NCBI GenBank assembly: GCA_030248295.1
Contig: JASANH010001593.1
Span: 62,001-126,000 of the forward strand
Direction of reading: 5' to 3'
Length of the DNA stretch: 64,000 nt
Source of the DNA: Mesodorylaimus sp. YZB2_4
Taxonomy: Eukaryota > Nematoda > Enoplea > Dorylaimida > Dorylaimidae
Below the pieces are notes generated by a model, which saw only the letters and a list, made by a program, of their open reading frames with translations, ran no database searches and was not told where the DNA came from. Position 1 is the stretch's first letter, and every line of letters begins with the position of its first letter. Both the position numbers and the translations under genes were made by a program. Shown here in pieces: positions 1 through 11,370 of this stretch.

Positions 1-138
1 TGGTACGACATCAGGATCGCAAGCGGAAGTTTGCGGGATCGAATCCTGGTGGGCGTGGTACATTTGCACTGAGCAGAGTCACTAAAGCTGAGCCCTCCGG
101 GGTGGCTGGTTTAGGGTTCCAGCCTCAAAGCGATCCCT

Positions 139-389
139 AAAGCTTCGTGGGTTATCTTACCACGTGTAAGTCTTTTGTTAATTTTTGACCATTATGCATC
201 AAAAATACTGGGAGACCGTGGGCATAATGTAAGTTAAAAATTGACGGATTCACTTATTTGAGGATTCTGTCGCAGCAAGTATCCAACTCCTGATGGCTGT
301 ACTCTCTATTTTGCATTAGGTCATAAATTCTGATGGCGCCAGGTTTACTATACCAAAATCAGGATACGTACAAAGTTTTAAAAATTGTG
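139..389 (+). repeat. Left terminal inverted repeat
   Basis: About 251 bp, pairing with 2245-2490 over its whole length with scattered mismatches and small indels. The outer end begins AAGCTTCGTGGG after a TA. The inner end stops at the run aaaattgtg. Confidence 0.8.
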
Positions 390-826
390 AGAAGATGACA
401 CTTTGACAAAGTCAGACAAATATTGACCTGCAAAAAAGATTCTTTGGCTAATGTTTTTTAAATTTTTTGCCGAATTTAGAGGCAACAGCTGCCGAACTAA
501 AACGTTAGTCAAATACTGGATTTGTTGCGACCAGTAAGGAAAAGATGTATAAATTACAAGTTCGAATTCTTCCACCTGCTAATTTGGCTTGTGGTAAGAA
601 ATTTCTTTGCCATTATGTGTGCCTCTTCACCCTCGATCGAATTGCACCCAATTCTTTTCAGTTACACCACTTTTTTGTGAATTCAGTCCCTAGGTCCGAT
701 CAGGTAAGGAAAGTGTTCCCGACCTGATTCGAAACCTAAAATCCAAAACCCAAACCTGACCCGACAAGGATTTTCTCTGACTCCTTTTCTCTGACCTTTT
801 CGGGTGAGATTTCATTCCCACTTCTG

Positions 827-2275
827 ATGCCACCCATTTCCACTTCTGATCACTCGACATTATCGATTCTTGCCTCAAGTGCTTTAAAGAAACGAGTGCC
901 TGACAGGCGTACCATTCCGCTGATCAAACGAGTGGACTGGGCTAAAGTTAATGATCACATATCGACCCTTGACCTTGAGCAATTGGTAAACTCGTCGTCA
1001 ACAGTCGATGATGCCTCCCAACAATTGGCTAGCTCTCCAAATTCAGTTCTGGACAAGCATAAACCCAAACGTTTGGTTCGCATGGACAAGCGATGTCCTT
1101 GGATGAACAGCTGTCTGCTTCGCCTCATACAAAAGAAAAATGCGGCATGTACACGTTGGAAGCGAGAAGGCAATCTTACTGATGAGTACATATTCAGAAA
1201 TTCGCAACGCCAATGTAAGAAAAAAATTTATGAAGCGAAGCGGGATTTCATTGTCAACACTTTCACTGATGATCAGTCGTCTAACGACTTTTGGACCGCT
1301 TTCAGGACACTATCAACACATGATCAATCGATTCCTACAGTTTTACGGGATGATATGAACTGCCCTATCTTTGGTTCATTTGCTATTTTAAATGCATTCA
1401 ATGAGCGGTTTGCGAGAAATTTTGAATCTACTGACTATGGTATATTTGAGCCACTCCCGTCGGTCACTATTGACGAATCCGACTATTCAGTGTGCAGCAA
1501 ATTCTTTTTGAACTGTATGCTTCTACTGAAGTCACGTAGCGGACCTGGTGGAGACGGTCTCACTGTGTCGATTGTGAAGAACATCGCACCATCACATTGC
1601 CGTGCTCTCGCGGCTTTGTTCAATAGATCGATTAAATCAGGCATTTTTCCATCGATGCGGAAATCAGCAAAAGTTGTGCCAATACCAAAGCCAGGGGACA
1701 AGTCGTTAATAAGTAATTATAGGCTGATATCGCTTCTGTCGATTTTATCAAAATTATTAGAAAAACATGTGGACAGATTGCTGCACAAATTTATTCAGAT
1801 TTCGCCTGACCAGCATGGGTTCTGGGAGCGTCGAGGAACCAACACTGCGCTTATTTCTACTGCGCAACAGATCTATGATCGGTCGGATAGTCCTAATTAT
1901 AAGTTCGTCCTTGCGGTTTATTTCGATTTGGCAAAAGCCTTCGATAAGATTCCCCGTTGCTATTTATTGTCGACACTCCAAAATCATCATCGTGTTCCAG
2001 TCGAGTTGCTTGCGGGGATCAAGTCCTATTTATCGAATCGAAACCAGCATGTCTCAATTCATGACTGCGCCTCAGCTGACTTGCCAGTGGTTAGTAACGT
2101 CCCTCAAGGCAGCGTGCTTGGGCCTGTATTATTTATCGCCTGTATGGATCCTCTGCTTGTGGAGCTCAAATATCGATATCCTGACTTTTCCTTGGATGCT
2201 TTCGCGGATGATTGTCGACTTCTAGTTCCTATTAAAAATCTTTACACAATTTTTAAAACTTTGTACGTATCCTGA
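827..2275 (+). CDS. Non-LTR (LINE) reverse transcriptase, truncated
   Basis: A 482-residue open frame without internal stops. It starts with a region containing S-D-H (residues 6-8), which resembles the C-terminal SDH motif of an AP-endonuclease domain whose remainder is missing. A linker follows with the usual basic region and an NDFWTAFRTL stretch. The RT fingers/palm carry KVVPIPKPGD, SNYRLISLLSILSKLLEK, a catalytic FDLAKAFDKI block, the PQGSVLGPVLF block and an FADD box in place of YADD. The frame ends about 15 residues after FADD, so thumb and C-terminal domains are missing. The family is Jockey/CR1-like; I cannot place it more exactly. The open frame suggests recent insertion, but the truncation makes autonomous activity unlikely. 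Confidence 0.85.
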   Translation: MPPISTSDHSTLSILASSALKKRVPDRRTIPLIKRVDWAKVNDHISTLDLEQLVNSSSTVDDASQQLASSPNSVLDKHKPKRLVRMDKRCPWMNSCLLRLIQKKNAACTRWKREGNLTDEYIFRNSQRQCKKKIYEAKRDFIVNTFTDDQSSNDFWTAFRTLSTHDQSIPTVLRDDMNCPIFGSFAILNAFNERFARNFESTDYGIFEPLPSVTIDESDYSVCSKFFLNCMLLLKSRSGPGGDGLTVSIVKNIAPSHCRALAALFNRSIKSGIFPSMRKSAKVVPIPKPGDKSLISNYRLISLLSILSKLLEKHVDRLLHKFIQISPDQHGFWERRGTNTALISTAQQIYDRSDSPNYKFVLAVYFDLAKAFDKIPRCYLLSTLQNHHRVPVELLAGIKSYLSNRNQHVSIHDCASADLPVVSNVPQGSVLGPVLFIACMDPLLVELKYRYPDFSLDAFADDCRLLVPIKNLYTIFKTLYVS

Positions 2276-2490
2276 TTTTGGTATAGTAAACCTGGCGCCA
2301 TCAGAATATATGACCAAATGCGAAATGAGAGTACAGCCATCAGGAGTTAGATGTTTTCTGCGATGGAATCCTCAAATAAGTAAATCTGTCAATTTTCCAT
2401 CTATGCCTACGGTTTCCCAATATTTTAAAAACAAAATGGTCAAAAATTATCAGAAGACTCACCTGTCGCGAGAAAACCCATGAAGCTTTA
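2245..2490 (-). repeat. Right terminal inverted repeat
   Basis: Reverse-complement partner of 139-389. The ORF stop codon at 2273-2275 lies inside this repeat, so the last ten or so residues of the ORF are encoded by the repeat arm. Confidence 0.8.
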
Positions 2491-3873
2491 CAGGCAAAAA
2501 TTTATAAATGCTAAAATCGAAATTGGTTTTTTTTATTCCCTCGTAAAAGACGTAAAAATGTGTGAATAGCCTGCTTAAATTTCTGTGAGCAGTGGTTTGC
2601 GGACTTCAATTTCGTTTCCGATATCATCTAGTCCTCACATGATACCGCTACAAAGTCATACTGTGTAGTGCTGGAAACCAGCTACTGTCAGATCCTTCAC
2701 TACGGATGGAGGAACGTAAGGGTTATGACTTTTTAAACAGTTAACACCTGTTGTCTAATGCTAGCATCCACTGATGTGACCCTGTCCCTGGCCAAGGGTC
2801 AGATCAGTGGTCAGATCATAAGTCACGGTCAGACTATGGCAAGCCCCACCCATTAAGCACAGTTGCCAAGAACTTAGAAATGGACCCTTACGCAGAAATT
2901 ACTCCGAGAAAGCCGCGGTGGCTCACTTAGTCAGCGCTTTTCTTTTATTAACGCGATGAGGGGGATTATTCCCGGGATTGTCGCTTCTTTTTTGAGCTGT
3001 GAGCTCATTGTGTGTAAAAATTTGAATTTTAACTTCTGGCAGTAATATCTCACGAACGGTCAGATCTTAGGAAATTTTGGAAATAGCGTTAGATTGTTTG
3101 TCATCTTGCGATCTGTTTGATATATTTTAGATCGCTCTAGGATCAAGGGTAAGAGAGATAGGACAAATATGGTCCAAGCAACACGATTTCAGTGCGTTTC
3201 TTGAAAAAAGGAATACAAAATACGAGCACAAAAACCATTCGGCTGAAATATTCACTTGGCAACGTCTTGCTCAATTATTGCATGTGACGCATTAAAATTT
3301 CATTTCTTAAAAAAATTCTCTTCGCAATCGACTGAAACTCGCGGGTCTCCGATGTCTTAAAATGCCGGAATGGTTATTCTGCGGTCTACTGTATTTGTAG
3401 TAATTGCTCGCGAACGAGTGTGTTATTGCCACATGGATTCCAATCTCTAAAATTCTTTTCTTGGGTTCGAAGCAAAATTTTTCCAAATGGGCTTTTAGGT
3501 CAGTGCTGAATCAGTTATGGCTGAAAAATTTTTATTTGGTTCGCCATGAGGTAAGTGTCATTTGACCAGAATCAATCCATCTACCTACAGTATCCGTCAT
3601 TGATTCTACACAATGTCGATTGGAGGACTTAAAATCACCTGCTTGGTGCTGAAGGAAAGAAATGAAATTTAATGAGTTTAATGTCACCTGTCACTTGGAA
3701 AACTGATGGTCTAAACAAAAAGCAATTATTTCTCTTAGAAATATCATTTCATCTTCTAAACGATTCAATCCACAAAAGACACATCACCTTTTTCTGTGAA
3801 ATAGTCGGGCAACATAGCTGTTCATAGACTATACTGTAGCTGAGTATTGCTTCAGTTCGAAAACGCCACCTCG
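2491..3873. other. Intergenic stretch, no gene seen
   Basis: No coding exon or RNA gene recognised. Around 2911-2990 there is a tRNA-box-A-like phrase (gccgcggtggctcacttagtcag), similar to the heads of the SINE-like copies near 49.7 and 58.5 kb. It may be a degenerate fragment of the same type. Confidence 0.4.
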
Positions 3874-5016
3874 ATGATGAATTCGAGCTCTCGATGCAAC
3901 GTTCCAGACATTATTGCGGAAGCGTCTGCTGTCCTCGAACTTATTGTCCATCGTATATTCCCATTTTTATATTTTTTCGTTGGTATGACAAACCATTCAA
4001 TCATATTGTATTATTTTCATCGACAAACCAAAAAGGAGGGAGCGTACGTCTATCAAATTTATTTAACAGTGAGTAAGCTCGCTGAAATTTTTTCAATCAC
4101 TTTTTACATAGCTTCATTTCAAATTAATGGTTTTGCCATAAAAGGTCCGCTGTGGTTTATGCGAAGTTTTGTGTTACAATACCTTTGCGCCCACATGGCG
4201 CCTCCTCTCGCATCGATATTTATGATGAACTCTTTACTTTTCGCCCTGGCCATGTCAGCTGATCGGTTGTTCGCTGTATGGAAGCCCGCCGCGTACAACA
4301 CTCATTTCGTAATCAACTCGAAATGGCATCATCGATCAGCTGCTGTAATATGCTTGATCTTTTCTGTAATTCTGAACATTTCGGATGGATGGCTTTTCGA
4401 GGTTTCCCTTAAATCCAGTCTGAAAAACATCACAAATTCGACAAACAATAGCGAAGAAGTTTTTGCAGTCTTTTTTGCAGGAGCAAGCTTCTTGTACTCA
4501 AGTTTTGGTCAAACCCTCACCTTTTCGCGCGAAGCGGCTCGTGTAACTTGTGTATGCGGGCTGATTGTGCTGAATATTTTACTCACTATAGCTCTACGTC
4601 GACGGACGAACAAGATGGCAGAAATGATAGGAGATGACCAGCGAAAAGCGTTTATCGCAGCCGAGAAAGCCATTCTTCTTTTGGTCATATGTCAGTCGTG
4701 TCTGGTCCTATTGGCGCACATGCCCTACACTTTTTTTATCATAGCTCAATTAAGCTTACCAAATTGGATGATATGTCATGGATATCTCTACGGGAAGCTG
4801 GTTGATCTAAGTTTTCAACTGGCCGATATTATCGATATTTTTGTTTTGATTACCATCAACCGCAATATTAGGAAGGCGGTGCTCGATGTGCTGCATCTGC
4901 ACAGCCTTTGCGCGCACTTCAAGTCGAAAATTGCGCCAAAATCAGCGGTTGGTGGACAACAACAATTATTCACACTACGTAATGAGAAACGCAGTTGCAA
5001 GCTTGGTTCAATCTAA
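3874..5016 (+). CDS. Rhodopsin-type orphan GPCR (GPCR 1)
   Basis: Single open exon. I start at the first ATG (3874), giving 380 residues. The frame is open a little further upstream (TTG at 3847), and the sequence just before it, ttgcttcag, could be a splice acceptor, so a short 5' exon is possible. Seven hydrophobic segments are visible. The N terminus has N-S-S and a cysteine. TM3 ends in SADRLFAVWKP, the DRY-like box. TM6 contains LLVICQSCLVLLAHMPY. TM7 lacks a clean NPxxY (ADIIDIFVLITINRN). The tail is rich in basic residues. This layout is typical of FMRFamide-receptor-like or chemoreceptor-like families that expand in ecdysozoans. The ligand is unknown. A polyadenylation hexamer lies 132 nt after the stop. 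Confidence 0.8.
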   Translation: MMNSSSRCNVPDIIAEASAVLELIVHRIFPFLYFFVGMTNHSIILYYFHRQTKKEGAYVYQIYLTVSKLAEIFSITFYIASFQINGFAIKGPLWFMRSFVLQYLCAHMAPPLASIFMMNSLLFALAMSADRLFAVWKPAAYNTHFVINSKWHHRSAAVICLIFSVILNISDGWLFEVSLKSSLKNITNSTNNSEEVFAVFFAGASFLYSSFGQTLTFSREAARVTCVCGLIVLNILLTIALRRRTNKMAEMIGDDQRKAFIAAEKAILLLVICQSCLVLLAHMPYTFFIIAQLSLPNWMICHGYLYGKLVDLSFQLADIIDIFVLITINRNIRKAVLDVLHLHSLCAHFKSKIAPKSAVGGQQQLFTLRNEKRSCKLGSI

Positions 5017-5147
5017 AAAAGACCAATGTGTAAAGATGAAAAAGGTGGTAAAATGACTCGCGGAGCTACAAATTTTTTAAATGCCCGCTTCGCTCGCAAG
5101 CTGCTAATCTTATAAACTTCGAGTACGCATTCTGCGTTTGTCTATCG

Positions 5148-5153
5148 AATAAA
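5148..5153 (+). promoter_or_regulatory. Likely poly(A) signal of GPCR 1
   Basis: AATAAA followed by an A run, 132 nt downstream of the GPCR 1 stop and on the same strand. Confidence 0.5.
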
Positions 5154-6174
5154 AAAAAGAATTGATGCGTTAGTGGTGTCTGATATGTGCACAATGCGGT
5201 GCGTCTTCTATGAAAACCAATAGAAGTACGGTATCAAAGTGATAACTTTAAGTGACTCATAAACATATCGTTCATATTGGGGTCCTTTCTAAACGACGCC
5301 CGCTCTATTGTAGCTAAGAGCAGTGGAAAGAGGAGGTCCACTTTTCAACAGCGCGAGGAGAAACATGAACATTATCAAAAGTAAATATTGGATTCAGAAT
5401 AGACAAATATTGATAATGACTATCAGGTGCTCCAAACATGATCTTAAAGCCGCCATATCGAGTGACCCAGGCGACGTAAAGTGCAGAGGGAACGAGAATA
5501 GGCACCTCTTTAGACAGTAACACGCCACTTACCCTTGGGCCCTGATCACGCAATGACAAAACGCAATGACTGTGCGCTGCAAGGAAAGTGAGTACCTACT
5601 GCATGCATGCATTCACGAACCAGCTTGTGCGCAAGCCTGCTTGCCAACCCGGTTTTCCGGCTTTCCTAACCAGCTATTCGATTCAGCTTTCAGGTAACCT
5701 GCTCCATAGCATGTCCAGTGTCGCGTTGTTGTAAGACATTTTCCCGTCTCCCTTTCGTTGATTTTCTTCTATTCTACTTTCATAAAGGTGTCTTTGAGGC
5801 AAACTCAATGCAAAGGCTGAATTTCTAAAGCAAGACGAAAAGAAAATTTAATGCTATTGTTCTCGGCATATTGGTGTATTCTTTCCGATGGTCTGACGCA
5901 AAAGACCTGGCTTGCTCCTGGGTAACAATGCATGTTTTTTTATTTGTACTGTACTGTCAAGGCAATTTCGAGAATTGTTATACACTGTAAGAAATTGGGA
6001 TCAGCGATTCGTCTCAGCCAACAGTCCATGACACAGTTTTTGAACAGTTTTATAGGAAACATCGTTACACCGTGAGTGCTTTCACACATGAGAATGTCAT
6101 TCTAGAATTTTTAGTCAGTCGTCCAGCTTGTTTGATAGAGTAAATAAAAAAGTTGGTCGAAGCAGGCCCAACAT
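5154..6174. other. Intergenic stretch, no gene seen
   Basis: Only short frames in mutually inconsistent phases. No exon with convincing splice sites, no RNA gene and no clear repeat was recognised. Confidence 0.4.
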
Positions 6175-6180
6175 TTTATT
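6175..6180 (-). promoter_or_regulatory. Likely poly(A) signal of CTLD-PAN gene A
   Basis: AATAAA on the minus strand, about 110 nt beyond the stop codon of gene A. Confidence 0.5.
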
Positions 6181-6292
6181 ATCCGTATTGCGAACATTAC
6201 CCACAAAACGAGGCGGTACTCTCGCGTCTCAATAGTCCCCAGCCCTGACCTGTGAACTCCAAGAATGGGTCTGCATGCTAAGATCGAGCCTT

Positions 6293-8507
6293 CTACGGGA
6301 CATAGTTGTAGTGGATGCACTGAGCATCGGCAGTCTTCGTGCTTGGACAGGTCTTTTTTTCAGTACAGACCATGTCCAATATCGAGAACGAGAACAACTG
6401 GCATGAGACTCCGCTGCTGTCTTGAACGAAATTGAAGCTCCGACACCAAGTTTTCTGGTAACATTTTTGGGCACAATTTCTTGGATGGGTGGCAGGCGTC
6501 GTTTCGATAGGAACTTCGGTAATGCACACCTTCGACATGGTGTAGTGCTCCTGACGAGCTGAAATTGAAGAGAATTCTGTGAGCTCTTCAACTCGAGCCT
6601 GCAAGGACGAGGTTATTACTGATGTTCAGGGGCTCTGCCCTTTGACTAGTCACTACTTTCATTTGTGTCTTCTTTCGCGAACTCAACTAGTAAAATAACT
6701 GAACAACAGTGATAGAAAAATAGTAATAGTTTGAGGAAAAAGCCCCAAAACCTGAGTGTTGGAAGCTTTAAGTCAAAGTCTAAAACCCATTTTTGAAAGA
6801 GCCCTGCGTGTTTCTCTTAACGCTCAGGCTCCTCAAAAATCCGCGTGACCCTTAAAACGCTGAACTGCTAACTATTGGCCAGCCTTTGTTTTTTGCTCGG
6901 AGCTTTGTTTTGCCCCTAAAAAATAATTACAGTTTTTGGTTTTGTCGAGGTCGACTTAATCCAATTCTCTGCGCATTCTCACAAACTGGTGATTTTGGCT
7001 CCCTTCAACAATGCAGAAAATGATCTTTATGCCCACCCGTGAAAACCGAGCGGCTGCTCTGATAGTTGCTTTCGTGGGTTAGGAAAATCTGGTTTCTATT
7101 TCCCCTGAAAGGGTTTTTTAAGGCCTGCAAAAGAGATGACGAAAGTCAAGTACGTTTCTGCTGGTAAGCTTCCAAGCATGCTTGGCCTTTATTCGGATGA
7201 CTGAAAAACCGGATACGGGTATGGGTACGGGTACACAGGTCATCTAGCGGTCACGGGTAGGGCACGACTTTTAAACCCGTGCAGGACCCTGACTTCCCCG
7301 TCGGGTATGCTGGTGCTACAGTAGCACTCAAACCCTGGCCAACCACTGCAGCGCGTACGGCCTTTCGTCTGTGACCTGTGAGACAGGGTAGCCCAGGTTC
7401 TACCGAACCGGCTTTTGTGGCCAGACCATGATCCAAATGAACCACAGCATTCTTGCTGACTCAGGTCGAACCAGACAAGTTGTAGCGAAGCTTAACAAAT
7501 TATACAATCACAGTGAAGATCGAGGGGACAGCCTTGATAATCCCTAATTTATGGATGTCATTTCACCAGAGGCCATTTGGATGACTTTTATTTTTGCACT
7601 GTCAGTCAGTGTGAAATGATCCAAGGCACGCGGGCTGTCCTGGTTTGGGCGTTGCAGCCTGGTTCAGTTCCAAAACGCTGAAAATGGTTTGGTTCTGTCA
7701 GCCGTTTGGTCGACGGCTGGGGTAGAACAGAAAATGGGTCGACCCGCTCTGACCTGTTTTTTCAGTTGGTGCGACAAGATACACGCTGGCATTTCGCGGC
7801 ATAAAACTTTAATCTTTTTCGAAACAGGCCGGACCTGATCATTCGAAAAAATCCCTTCCCTTGTCTCTTACTTAGAAATTGGCAAACTGCGGGATAATCA
7901 TAGCCCCCATGGCACGACACGTCATTGAACGGAAATCGGGGGTCGATCGCCAGACAGTATTCGTTTTGTGCCCCAGATTCTCCACCGCCGCAGTAGTTTC
8001 TTATCCAAGTCTTCCCAGCTGGCAACTGAACATTTTTTGTCATTCCATCATACCAATAAGTCGTCGTATTAGTGATGGAGCAAGGCTCCCCTCTAACTTG
8101 TGAATCTCGTCGCAAAGCGATGTTTAAAAAATACTGTCCAAAACTCTGAAAAATTGAAATAACTTTATGGAATCGATTCGAAGGAATTTCTTTCATTCAC
8201 CTTCCCCAAGGATACTATTTTATTGTATTCGCTATCGGTGTGAACCTGGGCCAGAATTGCGCCTTGGTCTTCGCACATTTTCCAAGCGTTGTCCCAACTT
8301 GAGATCTTCTTTGTGATGAAAAAGCAACGTGCCCCGTCCATGACACCTTGGACATCCGTGCATGCCGATTCGTTGCACTGGGACTCTAAATTGCAGCTTA
8401 ATCTTCGTTCAAGTTGCGAAAATCTTCGACTTTGTGCTGAACTTACGTTGCGCATTGGAAATTGGAGTCGCGGTTAAGATAATAAAAATTCCAGTTAAAT
8501 ATAGCAT
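6293..8507 (-). CDS. Secreted C-type-lectin-like/PAN protein, gene A
   Basis: Four exons on the minus strand: 8507-8447, 8385-8201, 8145-7872 and 6558-6293. Phases are 1, 0, 1 and the protein is 261 residues. Exon 1 is a signal peptide (MLYLTGIFIILTATPISNAQ). Exons 2-3 form a CTLD: DGARCFFITKKISSWDNAWK and AILAQVHTDSEYN are the first half, and YWYDG, CLAIDPRFPFNDVSC and YPAVCQF the second. The usual WND is FND, and no EPN or QPD sugar-binding triplet is seen, so calcium-dependent sugar binding is doubtful. Exon 4 is a PAN/apple-like module with NCAQKCYQKTWCRSFNF and SCQLFSF. Intron 3 is 1.3 kb and holds a hAT end. Genes B and E share the same exon structure. Function unknown; secreted adhesion or immune recognition is only a guess. 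Confidence 0.87.
7205..7291 (+). mobile_element. Solo right end of a hAT-type element
   Basis: A (GGGTAC)n-like run followed by tttaaacccgtgcaggaccctg. The sequence matches the right end of the complete element at 52618-53857 over about 85 bp, including the terminal GTGCAGGACCCTG. No matching left end was found upstream, so this is a truncated copy inside intron 3 of gene A. Confidence 0.65.
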
Positions 8508-8634
8508 ATTGCTCGCGATTGCGTCAGTTGGAGGCACAAAGACTCAAACTGTGAGATTTGCGGACAACCTGTCGAATAAAAAGCATCAGCAGCGTAGCTA
8601 GGCAACCCTCGGCTGTTGTTTGGTCACAAATGGA

Positions 8635-8930
8635 GTGATTACATAAATCTGCCGAGAGCAGCAAAGAAAATGCACTTTTCTCGATTTAAGTGAGATGCCC
8701 AAATGGACAGTCTCTCGCGAAGACTGGACCAAGTGCCATTCAGAAGAGCAGAATGACAACGAAAAGGCTGGTCGCCATAGCGTAATTACATCAATCTGGC
8801 GGAGGCAATGAACACAGCTTTTTTCATTATCGCGCTTGGGGAGACGCCGTAATGCACAGTCTCCCCTAGAGATAAGAGCACATGGTATTCGGCGGAGCAC
8901 CACTAAACAGTTGTATGCAACGGCCGGATC
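8635..8930. repeat. Diverged tandem duplication, unit ~147 bp
   Basis: A unit starting gtgattacataaatctgcc at 8635 recurs as gtaattacatcaatctggc at about 8782. Both copies later share an a-rich/cactt-like stretch and the phrase acagtctc. The duplication lies just upstream of gene A. Confidence 0.6.
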
Positions 8931-9362
8931 GGATCGGATCTGATCGAATCCAAACAATTACCATCGGGAAATTTTGGTGAGATCATCCAATCTGAATTAT
9001 CAGATCCGAAATTCTGAGCCGTGGTGTTTACAAAAAACGCTGGCGAACAACAACTATGTACGTTATTACAAGTTTTCTCCAACTTCTTTGTAGTGATGAA
9101 TTAGATGAGATCAATAATCTGCATTGATGCTTTCTTTTTTTGCCCATAATTAGAGTTACAGGCAGCTCCTCGTAATTATTGTTTGGATTGAAGAAAGTGT
9201 ACATGACCCAGATTTTGCAAATATGTACTTTGGAGACGGCAGAACTATAAGTGAGAAGTGGAAACACAAGTTTTTATGGAAAGAATTTAAAGGTATGATT
9301 AAACAGTCATTTATGAGCAGCATAAGTCTTTTTCGTGTCACTTTCTCAGATTGTTAAGTACA

Positions 9363-9450
9363 GTACGAAGGGCGTTCAGAAAGTACCAGAATACCTTCAT
9401 ATAACTAGATCAACTGGGATGAAATACGAGGGGAGTTCAAAACGTCCTTG
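9363..9450. repeat. Two mariner-like terminal fragments
   Basis: acgaagggcgttcagaaagt at about 9365 and acgaggggagttcaaaacgt at about 9426 resemble each other and the acgagggNNNttcaaaaagt termini known from mariner elements. They sit 60 bp apart, which suggests nested or tandem insertion. Confidence 0.45.
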
Positions 9451-10337
9451 GCCTGACCGCATCTTAATTAAAACTTTGATAAGTTATGTCATGCATATTC
9501 TGTTCGGACATACAGTAACCTCCCGTGAGACCAATGCACGCATGCCAATGCTGATAAGGTTCAGCTAATGAATAGATACTGGTAAGGGGGTCATAAAGGG
9601 CTGACAGATAGTGATAAGAAGGGTCTCAAAGGACTGACGATTGGGTACTTATTAGTGTGGTAAGCTAATGAAAGCCCTGCGGGGCTTGGCTTGCAGCTAG
9701 TGGTCAGTGGCTGAGGAGGTGATAAGTAGCTGCGGACATCAGCCACATCGAGATCAGCCGAGGGTTGGATCAGTCGATGCTGGCATTCTAAGCATAATCT
9801 CTGGCATCCCAATGACATAGCAAATAAATAAATGAAAGCATTTATTTGATGTAACCCTGACGCCAGTGGATCATTGCGAGTGGGGGAAAGCAATAGATCC
9901 CCAGGCTGCCAGGTCCGATCAAACCGGCTTTTGCAGTCGAACCAAGACCCGAACTAGACCTGACCAAGACTGAACGCAGTTATCCTGCCGCTAGTCAGGG
10001 TGAACTAGACTTGTTCTGCAGCTCAGCAGCTTGTTCGATTGCATATTGAAAAAAAACATCACCATTTTTTGGACCACTGCGATTCTTTTGTCGAAACGAT
10101 ATCTGCATGCAGTAATAAGACTATTGGAGCGACGGAATTTATTTTGGTGTAAGGGGCTCCTTTGTACACCGCATCAGACATATTGTGAGCATTTCCATCA
10201 TATAGGGTGCCCTGTCCTCAGTAATTGCCAGGTGATAGCCGTTAGCTCCTTAATCAATTAATGATATAAGTTTCGCCGACAAAAAAATTTTTTGCTTTTC
10301 ACACGAGAAGACCTTTAGGAAGGAGTTCGCACACCCC

Positions 10338-10740
10338 TCATAGCTTCTGTCGCTGATTTAACTTCATCATCTCTCGAAAATCCTTCCCCCATAATTTTTC
10401 TTCGGGTTTTTCGGATAGGTTAGAATCGCTGGGTGCCAGTTGAAGACTGTGTGGTATATGAACAATATGTTTGAATCCCCATCCATCGATTGCAGCCTGA
10501 GCAACGCGTGCGTTGTGGACTGGCTCATTGTTAATCAGAAGCAGCACCTCAACCACACGCATACCCGTCCATATGATTTGACTTTTCAACCCACAAACTT
10601 TTTAGGTCAAACTGGTCGTCATCGCTCCAGTCCACTTCTATGGAAGACAGCCTTGCTTGAGCACTCCATAACATCATCCTAGACGTCCAAAACCCATTGC
10701 CGCCAAATTCCCCCGATGTGATAAGCACAAAAACATCAGA
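10338..10740 (-). pseudogene. Mariner transposase remnant
   Basis: The minus-strand frame at 10589-10338 (83 residues) reads as the C-terminal catalytic part of a mariner transposase. VHNARVAQAAID and LAPSDSNL correspond to the blocks around the second and third catalytic Asp. The second-Asp block is LINNEP where intact enzymes have a DN pair, so the Asp is lost. Similar degenerate sequence, with FDLKSLW-like words, continues upstream to about 10740 in a broken frame. Not functional. Confidence 0.65.
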
Positions 10741-11099
10741 TAGGGCAAGTATATACAGGACCCGTCCTACTTGATACCGCCTATTCTCAACGTCATTTAT
10801 AGTTATGATGTGTCCGAAATAGAAAGTACCACTGTTTTCAGCAAGACAAAGGTGCTGCCACTCAAGCGGTAGTGGTCCCTCTGCATTGGTACCCGCTATT
10901 CACATAAACCATTAAAGTAGTGCCCGCTCTTACATTTTTAGTTACACTCGACTTGAGCATGACCCAGTTCTTTTTAGGCTGGCTTCAGTCTCCAATAGGA
11001 TGCCCCTTTTTACATACTTTATTTAGTTCATTTAGAGCACATTTGTTTGTGGCAGAAAAAACCACATCAACCATGGCAAGTTGCGGCTGGCGCGGTCAG

Positions 11100-11370
11100 A
11101 AAAGTTGAAGTTTTGTAACTTCACCGACCGCAAGGCTAGCCGAGCCAACCGCACGAGCTGCAAGTCAATGTGAATGCATCACACGCCGACCACCCTGGCC
11201 GCATCAGCCGCAAACCACATCAGCCGCAGCCGCGTCAACCGCAAGCCGCAACAACCGATGTGAACAAAGCGTCAAATCCTCGGCTGGCTCGGCTGCGGTC
11301 GGCTCAGCCAGCTCGGCTGAGGTGGCTCGGCTGCCTCGGTTGGGCCTGCCAATGTGAACGCGCCTTAACG
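11100..11370. repeat. CGGCTG/CAGCCG-rich palindromic repeat
   Basis: Left half carries repeated ccgca and agccg words. Right half carries repeated ctcggctg words that pair with it in inverted orientation. GC content is far above the surroundings. The outer border gttcacattggcagg-like phrase suggests a non-autonomous DNA element, but no duplication was identified. Confidence 0.45.

Larger units (their letters stand above)
139..2490. mobile_element. Composite element: LINE fragment between ~250-bp inverted repeats
   Basis: Positions 139-389 and 2245-2490 are inverted copies of each other. The inner ~60 bp are nearly perfect: the stretch reading taccaaaatcaggatacgta on the left recurs in reverse at 2261-2280. 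The outer parts are more diverged. Both ends read TA-AAGCTTC from outside in, so the element may be flanked by a TA target duplication, as in Tc1/mariner-type MITEs. Between the arms lie a reverse-transcriptase ORF and about 440 bp of upstream sequence. Inverted termini around a LINE ORF are not a normal LINE structure. The simplest reading is a LINE fragment carried inside a terminal-inverted-repeat element. Confidence 0.8.

Noticed and set aside
1..60. tRNA-like sequence at the window start (gggatcgaatcctgg)
   Set aside because: Only a box-B-like part is present. The T-stem pairs imperfectly and no acceptor or D arm can be built.
6229..6591. 120-codon minus-strand frame overlapping gene A exon 4
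   Set aside because: A different frame from the PAN-like exon, which has the conserved cysteines and correct splice phase.
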